From contig CACFLG010000001.1 in assembly GCA_902567095.1 (NCBI GenBank), positions 61,994 through 125,993 of the forward strand: a stretch of DNA of 64,000 nt, in the 5' to 3' direction. Below, in pieces: positions 35,665-44,395 of the stretch (position 1 is the stretch's first letter; every line of letters starts with the position of its first letter). The translations under genes and the position numbers were made by a program. This DNA comes from an uncultured OM182 clade bacterium (GTDB lineage Bacteria > Pseudomonadota > Gammaproteobacteria > Pseudomonadales > Azotimanducaceae). A model generated the notes under the pieces. It did no database searches and had not been told where the DNA came from. It was given only the letters and a program-made list of their open reading frames with translations.

Positions 35665-38349
35665 CTAAAGCGAAAAAGAGGACAAAAATTCCCAAATTTC
35701 TGATGCAGCGTCGAGGTCTTGAGATCGGTAGATTTTATTAGCGATTGGCCAGTCGTGGCCCATCGCGTCCAGAGTAATCAGTTCCACTGATGAGTTGTTA
35801 TCGCAACCATAGAATTGTCTCCTGTTTCCTCCGAAACCATCTTCTGTACGATCGGCTATTTGAGTAATTTCAGGTCCTGGCGCGCAGTTATTTTCGGATG
35901 CCCAATAGCTCATCACTTGGTCGATGGGAGTCATTATTCCATTCCCCCGGTATGGGACAACGGAATCTCTAAGCCCATGGATTTGTAGAACCGAAACAGG
36001 ACGGGTAGGCTTACAATTGGCGTAAGTCTGTGGGGTCATGGTTCCTGTCACAGAGGCAATCGCTGTAATTCGATCGCTTAACTGGCATGCTAGTTCGTAG
36101 CTCATGAAACCCCCATTCGACATTCCAGTGGAATAGACGCGGCTTCGATCGATCGACAAATTTTGATCTAAGTGATCCAGGAGCTCTTCGATGAAGAGCA
36201 CGTCATCCGTTTCGCTACCTACCGTCCATCCACCGACGTTCCAGTGAGTTTCTTGCGTCGTTTGCAAGATAGAGCCTTGGGGATAAATAACAAGGAATCC
36301 TTCCTCGTCCGCTAACTGCTGAAACCCCGAATAGCTCAGATTGGTACGAGCGGTGCTGGTGTATCCATGAAGGCTGAGCAATAGGGGCGCTGGGTTTTGG
36401 TCAGTTGAATATTTCTCTGGGATATAAACGAAAAATTCGCGCGATGAGTTTGCGCTGACTAGCTCGCATTTAATAGTGTTTGTTAATTCCGTGCCAAACG
36501 CATCTTGCCCAGTTACTTCGGTGCATCCACTCAGAGTGTTTCTAGATGCATTATCTTTCTCTGTTCTGATCACCAAAATCGAAAAGGACTTTTCGCTGGT
36601 GAGTTCCCCATCCGAAACGGATACTGAAAAATCGTATCGGTTGTTTGAGTCGGCGTCTGAGGGGTTCTCCGGGTCCGGTACTTCCCTGAATACGATTCGT
36701 CCTGATAAAGCGTCTAAGCTAAACCGGTCTGAATCCTGGCCAAGTATTTCGAAATTGATTGGATCGTCGTTAGCGTCCGAGGCAGTCACGAAAAAAGAAA
36801 AAAGTTCTCCGTCAGTATAAGAAATCTCGTCCGACAGGTTCGTAATAACAGGAGCGAAATTCTCCGCACTCTTGGCCGCTTCGAAGCAGGAGAAGTTGAA
36901 AAAGGTCTCGTTGTTCACAAGGTTAAGATTAAGCAGGCGTAAGTCTGAGGGTGCCGAACTTACTTTTAGGGTCGCGGTCCCATTCCAAGTATTGCCGACG
37001 GCGTCAGCGATTTGATCTCGTGACACCCATGCATGCGACTTGGGTGCTATAGAGTCTAAAATTTTAACATCTTCCTGACCTACTTTGTTTCCTCCAGCAT
37101 CAAAAAGAGTTGCCAGAATCTCGGGTAATGTAAAATGTCCGAGGTTAATAAAACGGATGTAGCTTAAGTCAGTCTTGTCGTAGCCAAGAACATTGTGCAC
37201 CCGCTCTTTGGCAACGCAATTAGTGTTGCTGACCAAGCCGCTCGGGCTCTTGAGCTTTGTAACTAAGCTGAACGCAGCATCCCCCCGAACCTCAATAATC
37301 GCTGGCCCATCCCAGGCTGGGATGCCAAAAATCGTTTCAATGTCTGCTGAGTCGAGGACCAGTCTCGATTTAGTGGCTATAGGTTCCAGATTAAGTGCCT
37401 GATCCTCATCGCCTAACCTGCTTCCATCGGAGTTGTATAGGGTGCCTAGAAACGACTGGGGTATATCTGATGTATTAATGATGTGTGAAAGTGACTCGTT
37501 TTCACTTAACGAGCTTGTCTGCAAATAAATTCTTTCTAATTCCGATCCACCCTCTGAGCAAGAGAAGTTAAAGAAGGTTTCCTGCTGGCTACTGTAGTTT
37601 AAGTTAATTAACTTTACTCCGCTGCCCGCATGGATCTCGAGCATTGCTACGTCCGACCAATCTGGACCGAATTTTGCGACCAAGGTTTGCTGGGTAATCC
37701 AAATCTGTTCTTTGGGAGCAAGGGCATCGACTAGAACTGTCCCAGCAGCACCAACTACACCACCTGATTTCGTGTAAAGCGAGGCTCTGATCTCTGGCAA
37801 TTCCTGGTCTGTCGTATTGATCAAGCGAAGATAGCTTTTATCAACCGAATTAACTCCTTCTACGTTGAGCAGTCGTTTCTCTGTGGCACAGTTGGTATTT
37901 GTGAATAACCCGCTTGGGTTTTCAAGTCTGGTCATTAGCGAGAAAGTTCCGTTTCCCGTGACCTCTAGCATCGCTGGACCTTTCCACGGACTGACCCCAA
38001 AAATCACCTCAATGTCCTTCGTAGACAGGATAAGTCGTCCACCCCCACGAATCGGTGATGAGTTAAGGGGGCTTTGTGCGTCACCAAGCAATGTGCCTGT
38101 CTGATCGTATAGCGTTCCGGAGTAGGATTGGTCGCTAGAGGATGTGTTAATTAGGTGAACTCGGGTTGTATTTTCGCTTTTTGAGGAGGTCAGCAAATAG
38201 ACAGTCGCGTTGAAGCTAGCATCATCGGAATCAGAGCTAATCGCTTCTAAGTGCAAGGTGCTGAGTGCGCACAATAAAAAAAGAGAAATGACTTTCAAGA
38301 AAATAATCGTTCCATTCAACTCGGAGATAGAGTAAATAAAATGGAACAC
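35665..38349 (-). CDS. Secreted PHB-depolymerase/feruloyl-esterase-like protein with unrecognised repeats and a cadherin-like domain
   Basis: The N-terminus has a signal peptide; the GTG at 38349 or a TTG at 38298 (giving MKVISLFLLCALSTLHLEA) are both possible starts. Two repeats of about 225 residues follow (about 45-275 and 276-500), each with ENPSGLFTNTNC / KSPSGLVSNTNC and ETFFNFSC endings, homologous to the protease tail at 16630-18111. Next a cadherin-like domain (about 505-600), then a C-terminal alpha/beta hydrolase of the LpqC/PHB depolymerase esterase family: HGYTST oxyanion region, STGMSNGGFMSY with the nucleophile Ser, and a late DAMGHDWP His. It probably degrades a polyester or ester-linked polysaccharide outside the cell. 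Confidence 0.85.
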   Translation of the reverse strand: MFHFIYSISELNGTIIFLKVISLFLLCALSTLHLEAISSDSDDASFNATVYLLTSSKSENTTRVHLINTSSSDQSYSGTLYDQTGTLLGDAQSPLNSSPIRGGGRLILSTKDIEVIFGVSPWKGPAMLEVTGNGTFSLMTRLENPSGLFTNTNCATEKRLLNVEGVNSVDKSYLRLINTTDQELPEIRASLYTKSGGVVGAAGTVLVDALAPKEQIWITQQTLVAKFGPDWSDVAMLEIHAGSGVKLINLNYSSQQETFFNFSCSEGGSELERIYLQTSSLSENESLSHIINTSDIPQSFLGTLYNSDGSRLGDEDQALNLEPIATKSRLVLDSADIETIFGIPAWDGPAIIEVRGDAAFSLVTKLKSPSGLVSNTNCVAKERVHNVLGYDKTDLSYIRFINLGHFTLPEILATLFDAGGNKVGQEDVKILDSIAPKSHAWVSRDQIADAVGNTWNGTATLKVSSAPSDLRLLNLNLVNNETFFNFSCFEAAKSAENFAPVITNLSDEISYTDGELFSFFVTASDANDDPINFEILGQDSDRFSLDALSGRIVFREVPDPENPSDADSNNRYDFSVSVSDGELTSEKSFSILVIRTEKDNASRNTLSGCTEVTGQDAFGTELTNTIKCELVSANSSREFFVYIPEKYSTDQNPAPLLLSLHGYTSTARTNLSYSGFQQLADEEGFLVIYPQGSILQTTQETHWNVGGWTVGSETDDVLFIEELLDHLDQNLSIDRSRVYSTGMSNGGFMSYELACQLSDRITAIASVTGTMTPQTYANCKPTRPVSVLQIHGLRDSVVPYRGNGIMTPIDQVMSYWASENNCAPGPEITQIADRTEDGFGGNRRQFYGCDNNSSVELITLDAMGHDWPIANKIYRSQDLDAASEIWEFLSSFSL

Positions 38350-38401
38350 AATCTAAAGAGAAAGTGTATTAGAAAGTTATGGTTGGTTTATGGAGGATGA
38401 A

Positions 38402-39355
38402 ATGCGGTTTAAAGAGTTTACGAATGGTCCGATCAGCATCAATGTGGCGGAAGAAGGAGAGGGGCCGGTTATCCTTTGTGTCCATGGTTGGCCCGAACTC
38501 TGGTATTCCTGGCGTCATCAGATATCCAAGTTTAGTGAGAGCGGTTACAGAGTCTGTGCGATGGATGTCAGAGGCTATGGAGGCACTTCCAAGCCGTTGG
38601 ACGTAGCGTCTTATTCTTTAAAAAATTTAGCCTCTGACGTCGCGTCTGTCGCTGCGCAATTAAGCGACGAGCCTGTGGTGCTTTTTGGCCACGACTGGGG
38701 TGCCCCGATCGTTTGGCACACCGCATTGTTGCATCCAGATAGAGTCAGAGCAGTCGCAGGGCTGAGCGTGCCCTACAGTCCCGGCACTGAGTTGTCGTTC
38801 CTTGATCTTGCTGAGCAAATTTATCAGGGTCGTTTCTTTTACCAAAAGTATTTTCAGGAAGAGGGCGTTGCCGAGCGGGAGCTGGAAGCGGATCCCGAAC
38901 AATCGCTTAGAAAAATATACTTCTCCTTGAGCGGTGATGCGCCATTAGATGATTGGCTTAAAGAGAAATCAGAGACAAAACTACTGCTTGATGACCTTGA
39001 ATCGCCTGATCCTTTTCCTGATTGGCTTTCTGATTCTGACCTGCGGATTTATGCTGAAGCCTTTGAAAGGGGAGGTTTTCGAGGGCCCTTAAATCGTTAT
39101 CGAGCGCAGCGAATTGACTTAGAGGAGCTCAAGTCGTTAAGGGGATTTCAAATTAAGCAGCCCGCCTGCTTTATAGGCGGAGAAAGAGATTCGGTGCGGC
39201 ACTTTGTTCCCGGAATGGATCTATTCAGCGCTGCTGGAAATGGCTGCGATGATTATCGTGGCACGACAATTATTAGTGGCGCCGGTCACTGGGTCCAGCA
39301 AGAGCGTCCTGCAGAAACTAACGAAGCGCTCGAGCGATTTTTATCAGGTCTGTAG
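38402..39355 (+). CDS. Alpha/beta hydrolase, epoxide hydrolase-like
   Basis: Soluble epoxide hydrolase-type enzyme. It has the oxyanion motif VHGWPELWYSW, the nucleophile elbow FGHDWGAPI with Asp as nucleophile (not Ser), and the catalytic His in GAGHWVQQERP; a cap domain lies between. The ORF track starts at 38390, but GGAGG lies five bases before the ATG at 38402, so MRFKEF is preferred. It opens epoxides to diols or, in relatives, removes halide. Substrate unknown. Confidence 0.85.
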   Translation: MRFKEFTNGPISINVAEEGEGPVILCVHGWPELWYSWRHQISKFSESGYRVCAMDVRGYGGTSKPLDVASYSLKNLASDVASVAAQLSDEPVVLFGHDWGAPIVWHTALLHPDRVRAVAGLSVPYSPGTELSFLDLAEQIYQGRFFYQKYFQEEGVAERELEADPEQSLRKIYFSLSGDAPLDDWLKEKSETKLLLDDLESPDPFPDWLSDSDLRIYAEAFERGGFRGPLNRYRAQRIDLEELKSLRGFQIKQPACFIGGERDSVRHFVPGMDLFSAAGNGCDDYRGTTIISGAGHWVQQERPAETNEALERFLSGL

Positions 39356-39413
39356 CCTTAATCAAAAGCTAGTAATTGATTAAGTTTACGAGGGACGCAG
39401 ATTTCGAGGCGGG

Positions 39414-41288
39414 TTATTCTTCTTTTACTTCGAGTTCTTCCCATTTTTTCATCAAGTCTGAGAGTTTGGATTCAAGCGATTTAATTTCCGCATAGATCTC
39501 AGCCTGTTGTTCTTGCGGGTTCTCAAAAAAAGTTGCTTTGGATGTTTGTTCATGAAGGGCGTCTAGTTGTTGTTCTGCTTGATCGATGTCCTCGGTAATT
39601 TTCTCTATGGCCCGTTTCTTTTTTTGAGCGTCCGATTTTCGCTTTTTGCGTTCAACGTAGTCGCTGGAACCATCGATTGTATTCGATATCTCTCTCGGCG
39701 GTGATTTGGTTGCTGCCTTCCAGCTCGAATAGCCGCCAATGTGTTCGACTAGCTTTCCGTTGCCCTCAAAGACCAAGAGGCTTGATACAACATTGTCTAA
39801 AAAAGCGCGGTCGTGGCTAACCAAAATGACTGTTCCGTCGTATTTGATCAACAAGTCCTCCAACAACTCAAGGGTTTCGATATCGAGGTCGTTCGTTGGC
39901 TCATCCAAGACAAGGAGGTTCGCTGGCAAAGCAAACAACTTCGCTAGCAGTAGTCTGTTTTGTTCGCCCCCAGAGAGCGTTCGAATTGGTGCCCTTGCTT
40001 GTTCAGAGCTGAATAAGAAGTTCTGGAGGTAGCTAACAATGTGCATTTCTCTCTCACCGATAGTAATGAAGTCTCGGCCGTCGGAGAGGAAATCAAATAC
40101 CGTCTGATTTTGATCGATTTGCGCCTTGTCCTGATCAAAATAGCTTACTTGGAGCTTTGTGCCTGTTTTGATCGTTCCTTCATCAGGTTCTAACTCGCTT
40201 AAAAGCAGCTTCACTAATGTTGATTTCCCGCAGCCATTGCTGCCCAGCAAACCAATCCGGTCGCCTCTCTGAATAATCAGGTCAAGGTCTCGTATGATCA
40301 TCTCTCCGCCGAGACTTTTTTCGAGGTTCGTGACCTCTTTGACTATCTTCCCAGAGGGTATGCCTGAGTCCGCAGCGAGCTTTAGCTTTTTGATGTCTAT
40401 CCTCTTTTTTCTTTCAGCGCGCAACGCCTCTAATGCTCTAACGCGTCCTTCATTTCGAGTTCTTCTGGCTTTTATTCCCTGCCTTATCCAAGACTCTTCT
40501 TTTTTTAGCTTTTCATCGAACTGTCGATTTTGTTCCGCTTCGACTTCAAGGGATTTGTCTCTCCGGCCAATAAATTCTGAGTATCCGCAGTCGTGCTTTA
40601 TTAGTTTCCCTCTATCGATTTCTAATATCCCAGTGCAGGCCCTCTCCATTAATCTTCTGTCGTGACTCACGAAGAGAATCGTTCCTTTGAACGCTGACAT
40701 AATAGATTCTAGCCAAGTGATTCCCTCGATATCCAGGTGGTTGGTAGGCTCGTCTAAGATCCAGATATCTGGTTCTTGAACAAGCGTCTTGGCAATAGAC
40801 ACTCTTTTTAACCAACCCCCTGACAGTTCTGACAATCTTTTTTCTGAGGGTAAATTTAAACGGTCGAGAATGGCTTCCACCTTGTGCGTGACCGACCAAC
40901 CGCCCATTTCTTCGATTGAGTTTTGAAGCTCATTAAGTTTTTCATTCTTTAGCTTATCGACCTTGATAGTTTGAGCTAAGACTTGATATTCCGAGATTAC
41001 TTTTCCGAGCTCGTCAAATACTGAGCTAACCGCGGTGAAAACACTTTCTTCTGTGGCAATCGGCAATTGCTGAGGCAGGCTAACGAACTTTAAATCTTTT
41101 TCTGTCCAGATCTCTCCGCCGTCATTTTTTAACTCTCCACTGATTAGCTTCAGCGTCGTAGATTTCCCTGCTCCATTTCTGCCCGCTAACGCTAAATGCT
41201 CTCCGTGATGCACAACCAGATCTGCCCCGCTAAGGATTTCGTCCTTGCCGAAAGCGATGGATACATTTTTGAAGGTAGCAATTGGCAT
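39414..41288 (-). CDS. uup: ABC-F family ATPase Uup
   Basis: Cytoplasmic ABC-F protein with two ATPase domains and no membrane part; the family acts on ribosomes. First domain: GRNGAGKSTTLK, LSGGWLKRVSIAK, WILDEPTNHLD. Second: GSNGCGKSTLVK, LSGGEQNRLLLAK, VLDEPTNDLD. The C-terminal end (about 550-625) is a charged coiled coil, typical of Uup. The start is the ATG at 41288 (MPIATFKNVSIAFG); the track start adds six residues not typical of the family. Confidence 0.93.
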   Translation of the reverse strand: MPIATFKNVSIAFGKDEILSGADLVVHHGEHLALAGRNGAGKSTTLKLISGELKNDGGEIWTEKDLKFVSLPQQLPIATEESVFTAVSSVFDELGKVISEYQVLAQTIKVDKLKNEKLNELQNSIEEMGGWSVTHKVEAILDRLNLPSEKRLSELSGGWLKRVSIAKTLVQEPDIWILDEPTNHLDIEGITWLESIMSAFKGTILFVSHDRRLMERACTGILEIDRGKLIKHDCGYSEFIGRRDKSLEVEAEQNRQFDEKLKKEESWIRQGIKARRTRNEGRVRALEALRAERKKRIDIKKLKLAADSGIPSGKIVKEVTNLEKSLGGEMIIRDLDLIIQRGDRIGLLGSNGCGKSTLVKLLLSELEPDEGTIKTGTKLQVSYFDQDKAQIDQNQTVFDFLSDGRDFITIGEREMHIVSYLQNFLFSSEQARAPIRTLSGGEQNRLLLAKLFALPANLLVLDEPTNDLDIETLELLEDLLIKYDGTVILVSHDRAFLDNVVSSLLVFEGNGKLVEHIGGYSSWKAATKSPPREISNTIDGSSDYVERKKRKSDAQKKKRAIEKITEDIDQAEQQLDALHEQTSKATFFENPQEQQAEIYAEIKSLESKLSDLMKKWEELEVKEE

Positions 41289-41371
41289 AATCCTAAAGTC
41301 TAGCACGAGAGCTTAATTTCCGCTCACGACCTGGTTATGTTCGCGAAGCAAATAAGTGTTAAAACTGCTCG

Positions 41372-41394
41372 AACAATTTAAGAGCGAAATTGTT
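41372..41394. promoter_or_regulatory. Perfect inverted repeat in the uup / AhpD-like intergenic region
   Basis: AACAATTT-aagagcg-AAATTGTT is an 8-bp perfect palindrome with a 7-base spacer, in the 250-base divergent region between uup and the AhpD-like gene. It lacks a T-run, so it looks more like an operator than a terminator. The binding protein is unknown. Confidence 0.35.
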
Positions 41395-41541
41395 TGCAAA
41401 GGGCTATCTTTTTTGGACGGTATCCCATTTGAATTAATCGACTCATCGAGAATTGGGCCTATAGAGTTTGGTTGTATCGGTCCACGCATTTATGTGAGAT
41501 CCTTTTAAACATTAAGAAATGAAGGATAGGGAGAAGGTTTC

Positions 41542-42102
41542 ATGGCAAGGCTACCGCTTGTGGATGTAGAGAAAGTAACCGATCCTGAAATACTAGGAAT
41601 TTTTGCTTGGGTTACAGAGATGGAGGGCAAAGTTCCTAACCATTTTGCGGTCGAGTTAAATTTTCCCGAATTGATGAAGAGTAAGCTTGGTTTCACAAAG
41701 ACGCTTTGGGAGACCGGTGAACTCTCTATGGAAGAGATTCAGCACGTGGGCATCGTTGTGTCACGAGCCAACGGATGCCCATACTGTACTGGCGCTTTCT
41801 GTACGATACTGGTTCACGGGCTAGGTGAAGATAAGTCGAAAGCAAAGGAGTTGGTCTCTAAGGGATCCTCTGCTCTGGTAGCGAAGTCGCGACTAAAACT
41901 CATCACCGAATTCGCTGAGAAAGTGAACAATAACCCGCGAGAAATAACGGACGAAGACATCAAAATTCTTGAGGATATAGGATTGAGCGATAAGGGAATA
42001 ATTCAATTAATCCATTTGGTGAGCGATTTTGCTTCATACAACAGGCTGAACCTCGCGCTGGATACGGATTATGATTACGACTCGTTTGGTTTCGGTGAAT
42101 AA
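41542..42102 (+). CDS. Carboxymuconolactone decarboxylase-like / AhpD-fold protein
   Basis: All-helical AhpD-like protein, 186 residues, of the peroxidase-related group. The redox pair CPYCTGAFC (about residue 76) follows HVGIVVSRANG, the usual arrangement of the CxxC helix. It probably reduces peroxides or serves as a thiol redox protein. The ribosome site GGAGAAGG lies just before the ATG. It stands alone between uup and the DUF1330 gene. Confidence 0.8.
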   Translation: MARLPLVDVEKVTDPEILGIFAWVTEMEGKVPNHFAVELNFPELMKSKLGFTKTLWETGELSMEEIQHVGIVVSRANGCPYCTGAFCTILVHGLGEDKSKAKELVSKGSSALVAKSRLKLITEFAEKVNNNPREITDEDIKILEDIGLSDKGIIQLIHLVSDFASYNRLNLALDTDYDYDSFGFGE

Positions 42103-42233
42103 TAGGAAGATTTTTTTGTCTTGGTGCTTGCGGCTGACAGATGACCTAAGGTGTTTTGAAGCTATAGATTTAGCAGATTAGCCGGGCCTCTGTCATGGAA
42201 AAACTTATCCGCAAAGAAGTAGAAGGGAGTGCG

Positions 42234-42827
42234 ATGAAAAAAAAATGGTTAATTGGTGGAATTGTATTGACGATATTTGTCTTGGGGTGGGCCAACAGGA
42301 CAACATTGGCGTTTCTGGTTGTTCCGCTTTTTTTGGATTCAGAGGAATCAGCACTGCCCAATGCGGCACTCACGTCCTCTGAGGTGATAACGGCATCTAA
42401 GACCTATAAAAATGCGGTTGTGCCGTCCCAATCACAAATGAAAGGGTTTTTTCAGGGTGACACGAAGTCCCCAATACTGATGTTGAATCTTCTAAAATTT
42501 AAAGACAAAGCAGTTTATGAAGACGGAAGACAAACAACTTTGAGTGGCAAAGAAGCTTACGACCTCTATGCGGACGAAGTCCGGGGGCATCTCAAGAAGG
42601 TAGGTGGAGAAATTGTACTGGGAGGAGAAATAACTCGGTTGATGTTAGGCCAAGTGGAGGATCTTTGGGACGTTGCGGCAGTGGCAAGATACCCCAGCAG
42701 AGCAGCAATGCTCAAAATGATGATGGACAGTGAGTATCGGGAAAGCGAGGAGCATCGATCCGCGGGTCTAGAAGGACAGCTCAACTTAGAAATAAAGGAG
42801 CTTTCGGGGATCTTGGGGGGTGAATAA
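42234..42827 (+). CDS. DUF1330-domain protein with N-terminal membrane segment
   Basis: A short N-terminal hydrophobic segment (WLIGGIVLTIFVLGW) precedes a ferredoxin-like DUF1330 domain (PILMLNLLKFKDKAVYEDGR; YADEVRGHLKKVGGEI; YPSRAAMLKMMMDSEYRE). The track start (42195) is unlikely; GAAGGGAG directly precedes the ATG at 42234. The function of DUF1330 is unknown. Its end overlaps the GTG start of the next gene by eight bases, so the two are coupled. Confidence 0.75.
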   Translation: MKKKWLIGGIVLTIFVLGWANRTTLAFLVVPLFLDSEESALPNAALTSSEVITASKTYKNAVVPSQSQMKGFFQGDTKSPILMLNLLKFKDKAVYEDGRQTTLSGKEAYDLYADEVRGHLKKVGGEIVLGGEITRLMLGQVEDLWDVAAVARYPSRAAMLKMMMDSEYRESEEHRSAGLEGQLNLEIKELSGILGGE

Positions 42828-43284
42828 GCTTTTTCCGATGGTTGCCAAGAACGAATTTAAAGGCTCTCGGATAAGCCTTTGGGGGTTTATTTTTTTTACC
42901 GTATTGATGACAGGCCGATCTATCGCGCATTTCCTCTTTCCTGAATACGCGTTCCATGAAATCGCCAACTTTGCGTTAATTTCGGGCCAACCCGATCCAA
43001 TGGTTCTGTTTTATCGGCTTTTCTCCTTGTGGGGTTTGGCTCAATTTATCTTTTGTCTTGTCTGCTGGTTAGTAATTTTTCGTTATCGCGCTCTGATCCC
43101 GATAATGTATCTATTCTGGCTCATTGAGTGGGTTGCTCGAACGGTCTTACACATGATTTCGGCAAGCGGTAATGCGCCTCCGGAAACATACGCAAATGGC
43201 ATGACCCCTGGGGTATCGATGGCACCACTTGTCGTTGGGCTTTTGGTTGTTTTATTCTTTCTTTCGCTGAAAAGTACTCGATAA
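42820..43284 (+). CDS. Four-helix integral membrane protein, unknown function
   Basis: A protein of 154 residues with about four transmembrane segments (SLWGFIFFTVLMTG, LWGLAQFIFCLVCWLVIF, a central helix, and LVVGLLVVLFFLSL). It starts at GTG overlapping the DUF1330 gene by eight bases. I do not recognise the family. It lies in an apparent operon with DUF1330, DUF2855 and a Rieske oxygenase, so it may be a membrane partner of one of these. Confidence 0.6.
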   Translation: MNKLFPMVAKNEFKGSRISLWGFIFFTVLMTGRSIAHFLFPEYAFHEIANFALISGQPDPMVLFYRLFSLWGLAQFIFCLVCWLVIFRYRALIPIMYLFWLIEWVARTVLHMISASGNAPPETYANGMTPGVSMAPLVVGLLVVLFFLSLKSTR

Positions 43285-43294
43285 GGGGGCGGTC

Positions 43295-44395
43295 ATTAAA
43301 CAATTTCAAACCTTCAAAACTGATTTAAGGCGGACTCGGATAATAGAAAACGATATGCATTCTCCTGTTGAGGGAAATGATGTCGTTGTGAAGATCCAAA
43401 GTTTTGCTTTCACGGCCAATAATTTAACCTACGGAGTCGCAGGAGATGCGATTGGTTATTGGAAATTTTTTCCTGCTCTAGATAATGAATCTGGGAATTG
43501 GGGTTGCATTCCAATGTGGGGCTTTGCCGAGATCACTTACTCCAGAGATCCAAAACTTTTGGTTGGAGAGAGGATTTTCGGTTACTTCCCTGCCGCTGAT
43601 TATTTGACGTTAAGACCTTCTAAAGTTTCGGATCATGGCTTCTTTGATGGAAGTTCTCACCGCACCGAGCTCCCTCCCGTTTATAACAACTACGTTAGGC
43701 TCTCTGGCGAGGATAACTATGATCCAGCAATGGACAATATTAGAGCCCTTTTGTTCCCGTTGCATGTTACGTCTTTTTGTTTGTGTGATGCGCTTGTAAT
43801 GCGGTCGTATCACGGAGCGACGCAAGTCATTGTAGTCAGTGCTTCGAGCAAGACGGGTATAGGCCTTGCCCAAGGTCTAGCAGACGAACAAAATCCTCCT
43901 AGGATTGTTGGTCTTACAGCTCAGAAGAACGTCAGTTTTGTCAGAGACTTAGGTTGTTATAATCAAGTTCTTTCTTATGATGATATCGACAAGCTGGATC
44001 TCGATCTCCGCTCCGTCGTTGTGGATATGTCAGGGAATAAGAAACTTTTAGGTTCTCTTAATACCATACTGGGAGATCAATTGATGAAGTGTCTCACGGT
44101 TGGTATGACCCATTGGGATCAGGTTGATGTCGGTGAAGGTTTTCCAGATCAACCGATCTCAAAAGAAAAGACAGAGTTCTTTTTTGCTCCTGCTCATATT
44201 CAAAACCGAATAGGTGATTGGGGCAGGGCAGGCTACCAGCAAAGAACTGAGGCTTTTATGAAAGGAAGAGGAAAGCAAAGTCGAGATTGGATGAATGTCA
44301 AAGAGATATCTGGGTTAGAAAGTTTTGCTAAATTATACAGCCGCCTTGTCGCTGGTGATTTAGTTCCCAGTGAAGGGATAATTGTTAAAACCTAG
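43295..44395 (+). CDS. DUF2855 family protein; possible ATT start
   Basis: A DUF2855 protein, distantly related to medium-chain dehydrogenases; function unproven. Core features: FAFTANNLTYGVAGD, GYWKFFPALD, and a Rossmann-like VIVVSASSKTGIGLAQGLA (about 190). The ORF track starts at ATG 43355, but the preceding in-frame residues (FKTDLRRTRIIEND) look like the conserved N-terminus of the family. The only plausible start before them is ATT at 43295, five bases after AAGGGGG. If ATT is not used, the start is 43355. It runs directly into the Rieske gene. Confidence 0.75.
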   Translation: MKQFQTFKTDLRRTRIIENDMHSPVEGNDVVVKIQSFAFTANNLTYGVAGDAIGYWKFFPALDNESGNWGCIPMWGFAEITYSRDPKLLVGERIFGYFPAADYLTLRPSKVSDHGFFDGSSHRTELPPVYNNYVRLSGEDNYDPAMDNIRALLFPLHVTSFCLCDALVMRSYHGATQVIVVSASSKTGIGLAQGLADEQNPPRIVGLTAQKNVSFVRDLGCYNQVLSYDDIDKLDLDLRSVVVDMSGNKKLLGSLNTILGDQLMKCLTVGMTHWDQVDVGEGFPDQPISKEKTEFFFAPAHIQNRIGDWGRAGYQQRTEAFMKGRGKQSRDWMNVKEISGLESFAKLYSRLVAGDLVPSEGIIVKT

